Origin: Psococerastis gibbosa
Taxonomy: Eukaryota; Arthropoda; Insecta; Psocodea; Psocidae
Direction of reading: 5' to 3'
Length of the DNA: 64,000 bases
Assembly: GCA_963971405.1 (NCBI GenBank)
Contig: OZ020486.1
Span: 7,463,419 to 7,527,418 of the forward strand
The position numbers and the translations under genes were made by a program. This document shows, piece after piece, positions 59,850-64,000 of this stretch. The notes beneath the pieces are model-generated. The model had not been told where the DNA came from, did not search any database, and was given only the letters and a program-made list of their open reading frames with translations. Within the stretch, counting starts at the first letter, position 1, and every line of letters begins with the position of its first letter.

Positions 59850-60270
59850 ATGCCTCATCTAGTGATCATTGGCGACCATCATAGCAATTTAGACCCTGGA
59901 CACTGCTGCTCTGAAGAGGGAAGTCGTGCTCTTGTCAAACCACTACCTCAGGTTTTTCAATCAGGATGTTCTTCTTCAGCCGGGAGCCCTCTGTCCTTCT
60001 ATCTTCCCTTGGATTATAACATGCAGAAGGAGATATTTTGCGTTCTTCATCACATGCCCGAAGTATGCTAGTTTCCCATTCTTAACCGTGAGCAGCAACT
60101 CGGCTTCTGTATCATTCGCCTCAGGACCTCAGCATTAGGGACACGATCTCTCCAAGATATGCGCAGCATTCGTGCGTTTATCCAAAATTCAAATGCACTG
60201 ATTCTGTTCTCCATAGCTTGGGTTAACCTCCATCCCTCCTTACCATTTAGAACGATCATTTCACCATTCT
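59850..60270 (-). pseudogene. LINE ORF2 C-terminal fragment
   Basis: The minus strand reads 'GWRLTQAMENRISAFEFWIN', 'RMLRISWRDRVPNAEVLRRM' and, with stops, 'RTQNISFCML' and a GR-rich tail. The order E.W.L...ENKI.AFE.W..RRMLRISW.DRV.N.EVL.RM is a standard post-reverse-transcriptase block of arthropod LINEs. It has several stops, so it is inactive. Confidence 0.75.
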
Positions 60271-60962
60271 CAATCGAAGGTCAAACCACATATCAGTGTA
60301 AAGTACTTTATCGTGTGTAACTAGAGTAATAATTTTTCAATTGGGACAGCGTAAATTCACTGCAAAAAGCTTTTATTTTTTATGCATTTTCCATCTGACC
60401 ATTTGCATATCTTTGCGGCTGCAGAACGAGCAATTAATTAATTTGATCAAAAAACTCAGACGTCATTTGTTTACGAAATATTTTGCAATCTCTACCTTAG
60501 GTAATTACATAAATTTAAAATAAATAAATAATTATTTTTTTCGTTTTATGTACAGGCGTAAAAAAATATAAAAGTGTTGAGTTAGGCAAAATTCGTCTAT
60601 TCTAGGCGAAAGTGTACTGCAGACATGAAAATTCCTTTCTTGGCTGAGTTTGACAAAAGGGAAAGTGTTTCTTGCTTCAATATATAATGAGCGATAGTTA
60701 TTTCTAGCAATTCGTGCCTTATATTGTTGATTTAAACGTTATGTTAGCTACAAGGATTCGGGCCCAGTCCCTAAGCTGACAGTCAGGTTCCAAGTGGCGG
60801 CGTCCAATCATAACCACGATGTCCCCAAATTGGTATCGGCCAATTGTTTTGCATACAATTGGCGTCTCCTACTTGGAACTTATCATAATTATAATCAGAG
60901 CCCTTTTATAAACTGGAACATGGACAAGGCTGATAGTATGATATCTGTTATGTACACTGTTA

Positions 60963-61093
60963 TTAAGGCACAAATACCACCGACCTCGATAGTGATAGTG
61001 ATATTGACGTGGTAGCAGATATTTTTAGACTCTTTAATGTCTGCTACCACGTCAATACCACTATCACTATCTAGGTCGGGTGAATTTGCGCCT
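60963..61093. mobile_element. Palindromic MITE sharing apex with 33438-33571
   Basis: Left arm 'AAGGCACAAATACCACCGAC' then CTCGATAGTGATAGTGATAT and apex TTGACGTGGTAGCAGATATT. Right arm AATGTCTGCTACCACGTCAA then TACCACTATCACTATCTAGG and TCGGGTGAATTTGCGCCT. Apex loop 'TTTTTAGACTCTTTAAT' is the inverse of the loop at 33505-33525. The arms between tip and apex are unrelated to those at 33438. Confidence 0.8.
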
Positions 61094-61094
61094 G

Positions 61095-61220
61095 AGGCCA
61101 TCGAACATAGCAGATATTGGATGAACAGTGTTTTCATATTGGTCAGATTGTCAGTTGCTGCAAGTCGAGATTACCGATAAGAAGCACTGTGCACAAGCTA
61201 TAAAGTTCTGTAGGGACAGT
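61095..61220 (+). repeat. Fragment of dispersed repeat family C
   Basis: 'GGCCATCGAACATAGCAGAT', 'GGTCAGATTGTCAGTTGCTG' and 'GAAGCACTGTGCACAAGCTA' match the right half of 56536-56910. It abuts the palindromic MITE ending at 61093. Confidence 0.5.
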
Positions 61221-61229
61221 TTTGGTCAC

Positions 61230-63400
61230 TAGGTTCGCTGACGACAATAAGATATCCATATTATTCAAAATGGCCGCCGTTTGCATGTGAAAACTAAGTT
61301 CTTAGCATCCAATTAATTCTTTTAATATTTTTTATAATATTTTTACTATGTCTGGACCTTTTTGGGCTGCATATAATTTAATATATAAATATATATTATC
61401 CATGATTTATAGAAAAGTATCACTTCAAATAAATAAAATAATTTTAAAATATTATTGAGGCTTATGGAAAAATCAACGCTTTGATATCTTAGCAACTGGT
61501 GCTGCCATCTACAAAATGACCTCACAAATGAACCTCATTACCAATGACACCAAAATTAGGTTGTCTATTTATAGCGGAAACACTGTAAGTGATGAACAGA
61601 TTGCATACTGTATTGTATGTATGTTGGACCCCAGCTCCCCTGTGGTGCCTTCGTCTATAGAAAGTCCATCAGGCTATTGTGCAATATTAGTGGCTAACAA
61701 AGCGTTTGACCAATAGTATGTTTTTTTATAAATGTTAATTATAAAATAGTTAATAATACATGACCATCTGTGATAAAAGGTAGCACTATGTAATAAGCGT
61801 AAGTTTGCTTATTTCATTTCTTTTCTTCTAATTTACGGTCTGATTTCTTAACTCACAATTGGCTATTCCATATTTAATTTAAAATAACCAAGGTTATTTT
61901 TATGCAAGAAGACAATTGCATGGGGTTTTGATGAGTTGCCATCATCGCTTGTTAAGTCTCCGTATGGAATACAAGACGGCGTAGCCATCTTCCAATGCAC
62001 AGCGGTGCCATGCTGTATTCCTTATTGAGGTTTTGTAAGCGATAGTGGGACTCGCTCTTATTCGTAACTGTCTAGTAGTTGTTTTGAACTGCCTGCAAGT
62101 ACAGGCGAGCTCGATAGGCCAGTCAGTGATCCCATGCTTACAACTCCTAAGATGATTGGTCCGTCCAATTTGGGACATACTCCCCTTCTCAAGGATCCCT
62201 CACCCCATTAATTCGCGAAAACAGGCAATCTCCTTTTATTATCAGTAAAATAGTTTGTAAACGGAGATATTTCGTACTCATAGAAATCTGACATACATTC
62301 AGCCATTTCGAGATAGCGTGACAAACGCATTTGCTTGCTTTCTTCTGGTAGGCTAGTCCTTACAGAAGCAAAAGGTACTTTATGGACGTAAGATCTCCAT
62401 TACGAAAATATTTGTGAGCATAGATGCTTTAACAATGCACGAATATACATTTGTTTAATTGTTTAATTTATCAATTTCTTTACTTAAAAATAAAAACATA
62501 GAATTGTCGCTGTTATTATAAAGCGTGTGCAATTTTTCTCCGTATGCTAGTCCATAAAAGTGGCACAGTTTCTTATGGTTTTCATGAAACGGGTAATGCC
62601 TATTTTTTTCCCTATTACATTTTATTTGGTTCATATTATTACTTTGAACTATTTGATACTAACTCGTAACGGATAAAATTAATATATTACTGACCTAAAA
62701 GCTGATTTTATTCTACTGTTGTTGATTTTTAATATTGTTTTTGATGATTAATAAGTCTCGCCTCCCTTTGACGAGTTACTGCAGAATTAACGTATTGTCT
62801 TTTGAGATCTAGCTCAGGGGTCGGCAACCTTTGAATGCGGAAAAGTGAAAAAATTTCCGAAGATTCCTGTTTTTACAAAGTCGCGATTGTTTATTGTTCA
62901 ATATTATAAACCCACTGAAAAGAGGGCACGATAGGACTCCCCGGTTGAATGAGTTGAAAATGTAGGAGTATAATAATGGAGTTTTAAATATTTATCTCCT
63001 GCTGAGTTCCTTGACACTCTAAAGGGGGTACTAACAAGCTAGATAAGGGAGAAGTGGATAATACAATGCAACGGAATCAGGGGCCCTGCCCCCCGCCCCC
63101 AAATAAATCCTCAATCACTAGAATCACTTATGCTTGCTACCGCACCTTCCCTAATAACTCCTCTGTGAGTAATATTCTTACAGATAGAACTACTTGTACT
63201 TTACGCCAACACACGCTCCCGTTTCTGTTCCAGTCAACTATTTTTAACAATCTGTGAAAACCCTTAACTCCTTGTACCAAAAAATCGTACAGTAGACAAA
63301 GGCAAACTGTTGTAGACAGTACCTGGGCAACTCGTTGTCTAGCGCGCTTTGTAGCAGTTTGCCGAACGCCGAACGACACTAGTGCACACCACACCAACCC
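61230..63400. other. Gene-free AT-rich stretch
   Basis: No exon recognised. The open frames 61516-61716 (plus) and 61942-62178 (minus) have no motif I know. C-rich text 'GGGGCCCTGCCCCCCGCCCC' near 63080 may be a broken hAT-like MITE end. Confidence 0.4.
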
Positions 63401-63409
63401 CATTCAAAA

Positions 63410-63520
63410 CTTACGACCAGCCATTGGAAAAACATACAAGTTGGTCCCAAGGGTATAAAAGTAATTTTGGCACACTCGAATGTCCCACCTGTCCAAACTG
63501 TAGAACGAACCTTATGCGGC
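63410..63520. mobile_element. Partial MITE (family of 13589-13953)
   Basis: 'ACGACCAGCCATTGGAAAAA' and 'CACTCGAATGTCCCACCTGT' followed by a TAGAAC end match the right half of 21727-21912 and 47250-47432. The left end is not found. Confidence 0.5.
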
Positions 63521-64000
63521 TAACATGTCGCAGTGTTGCCAACCCCTGACCTAGCTTATCTGTTGCTGCAAACTTTATTGCACAACATTTTGATATTATA
63601 TAGTATGTCAAATACAATTTTGACAGTTTTAGCGTGCCACTGTTTACGTACGTTTTATTGCATTTCTAATCTGCAGCTTAGGTATCAATGTACCTATACA
63701 TTCTCAGTGTATTTATTCGGTATTTTATAAATTTTATTATTAAATCATTTATGTAAAGAAATCGGACCTGTGTAATCTACCTCAACCCTTTTTCTGTCCA
63801 TCGAATACATTGTTTTTAATCTAGATAAGGTAACGGTACCTTCAACAGATAATTCTCTGGTTTTGAAGAAATCAATTAGAGGTTTTAGGTTTTAAGAGTG
63901 TACGTTCGGTAGGAAATTGTCAGCCCGAAATTTAATACTTCTTATTTTTTATTTAATCAACTAAGCAGGTTATTAAAATATTGTTTAATTTAAGTTATAC

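Noticed and set aside
63080..63100. A complete hAT-like MITE near the C-rich text
   Set aside because: Only one possible end is visible, with no matching inverted end or 8-bp duplication.

Overview
This is eukaryotic nuclear DNA. Genes are split by GT..AG introns, exons are embedded in AT-rich introns, and the space between is packed with SINEs, MITEs, fold-back palindromes and LINE tails. The protein set (a jockey/CR1-like LINE, a Tc1/mariner relic, an insect-type Oatp) points to an arthropod, probably a hemimetabolous insect, but the sequence alone does not fix the species.

Five protein-coding genes can be assembled by hand, four of them complete. (1) Rab6: only the first coding exon, minus strand, 10474-10543; the rest must lie left of the window, so 1-10473 is probably its first intron. 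(2) WDR73: plus strand, 11117-13395, 3 exons, 353 aa. (3) DAW1 (ODA16-like WD40 protein): minus strand, 14136-19734, 9 exons, 421 aa. (4) SF3B6 (p14 of the U2 snRNP): plus strand, 20189-23005, 4 exons, 126 aa. (5) An organic anion transporting polypeptide, most like the Oatp74D type: plus strand, 40590-56229, 10 coding exons, 754 aa. All splice phases of the four complete genes agree.

The first four genes form a compact cluster. Rab6/WDR73 are head to head (573 bp apart, with a CRE palindrome), WDR73/DAW1 tail to tail (a MITE sits between them), and DAW1/SF3B6 head to head (454 bp apart). They do not form a pathway: the products act in Golgi traffic, an Integrator-associated WD40 role, dynein-arm transport and splicing. 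The close spacing suggests shared promoters.

23006-40170 has no recognisable host gene. It holds dispersed repeats, a Tc1/mariner transposase relic (38890-39590) and a set of palindromic elements (30313-31100, 33438-33571, 36066-36960; another at 60963-61093). These share their tips and the apex motif around GACGTGGTAGCAGACATT but have unrelated arms. One arm carries a 180-bp hAT-like MITE with a perfect 8-bp target duplication, and the opposite arm preserves the empty site. A 113-bp inverted repeat with one mismatch (40171-40420) lies just upstream of the Oatp start exon.

The Oatp gene is itself unusual. Its exon 2 and its Kazal exon are each followed by two decayed tandem copies, a 5'-truncated LINE lies behind the last Kazal copy, and three tandem-repeat arrays lie in its introns. 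From 56510 to 64000 only repeats and AT-rich DNA were recognised.
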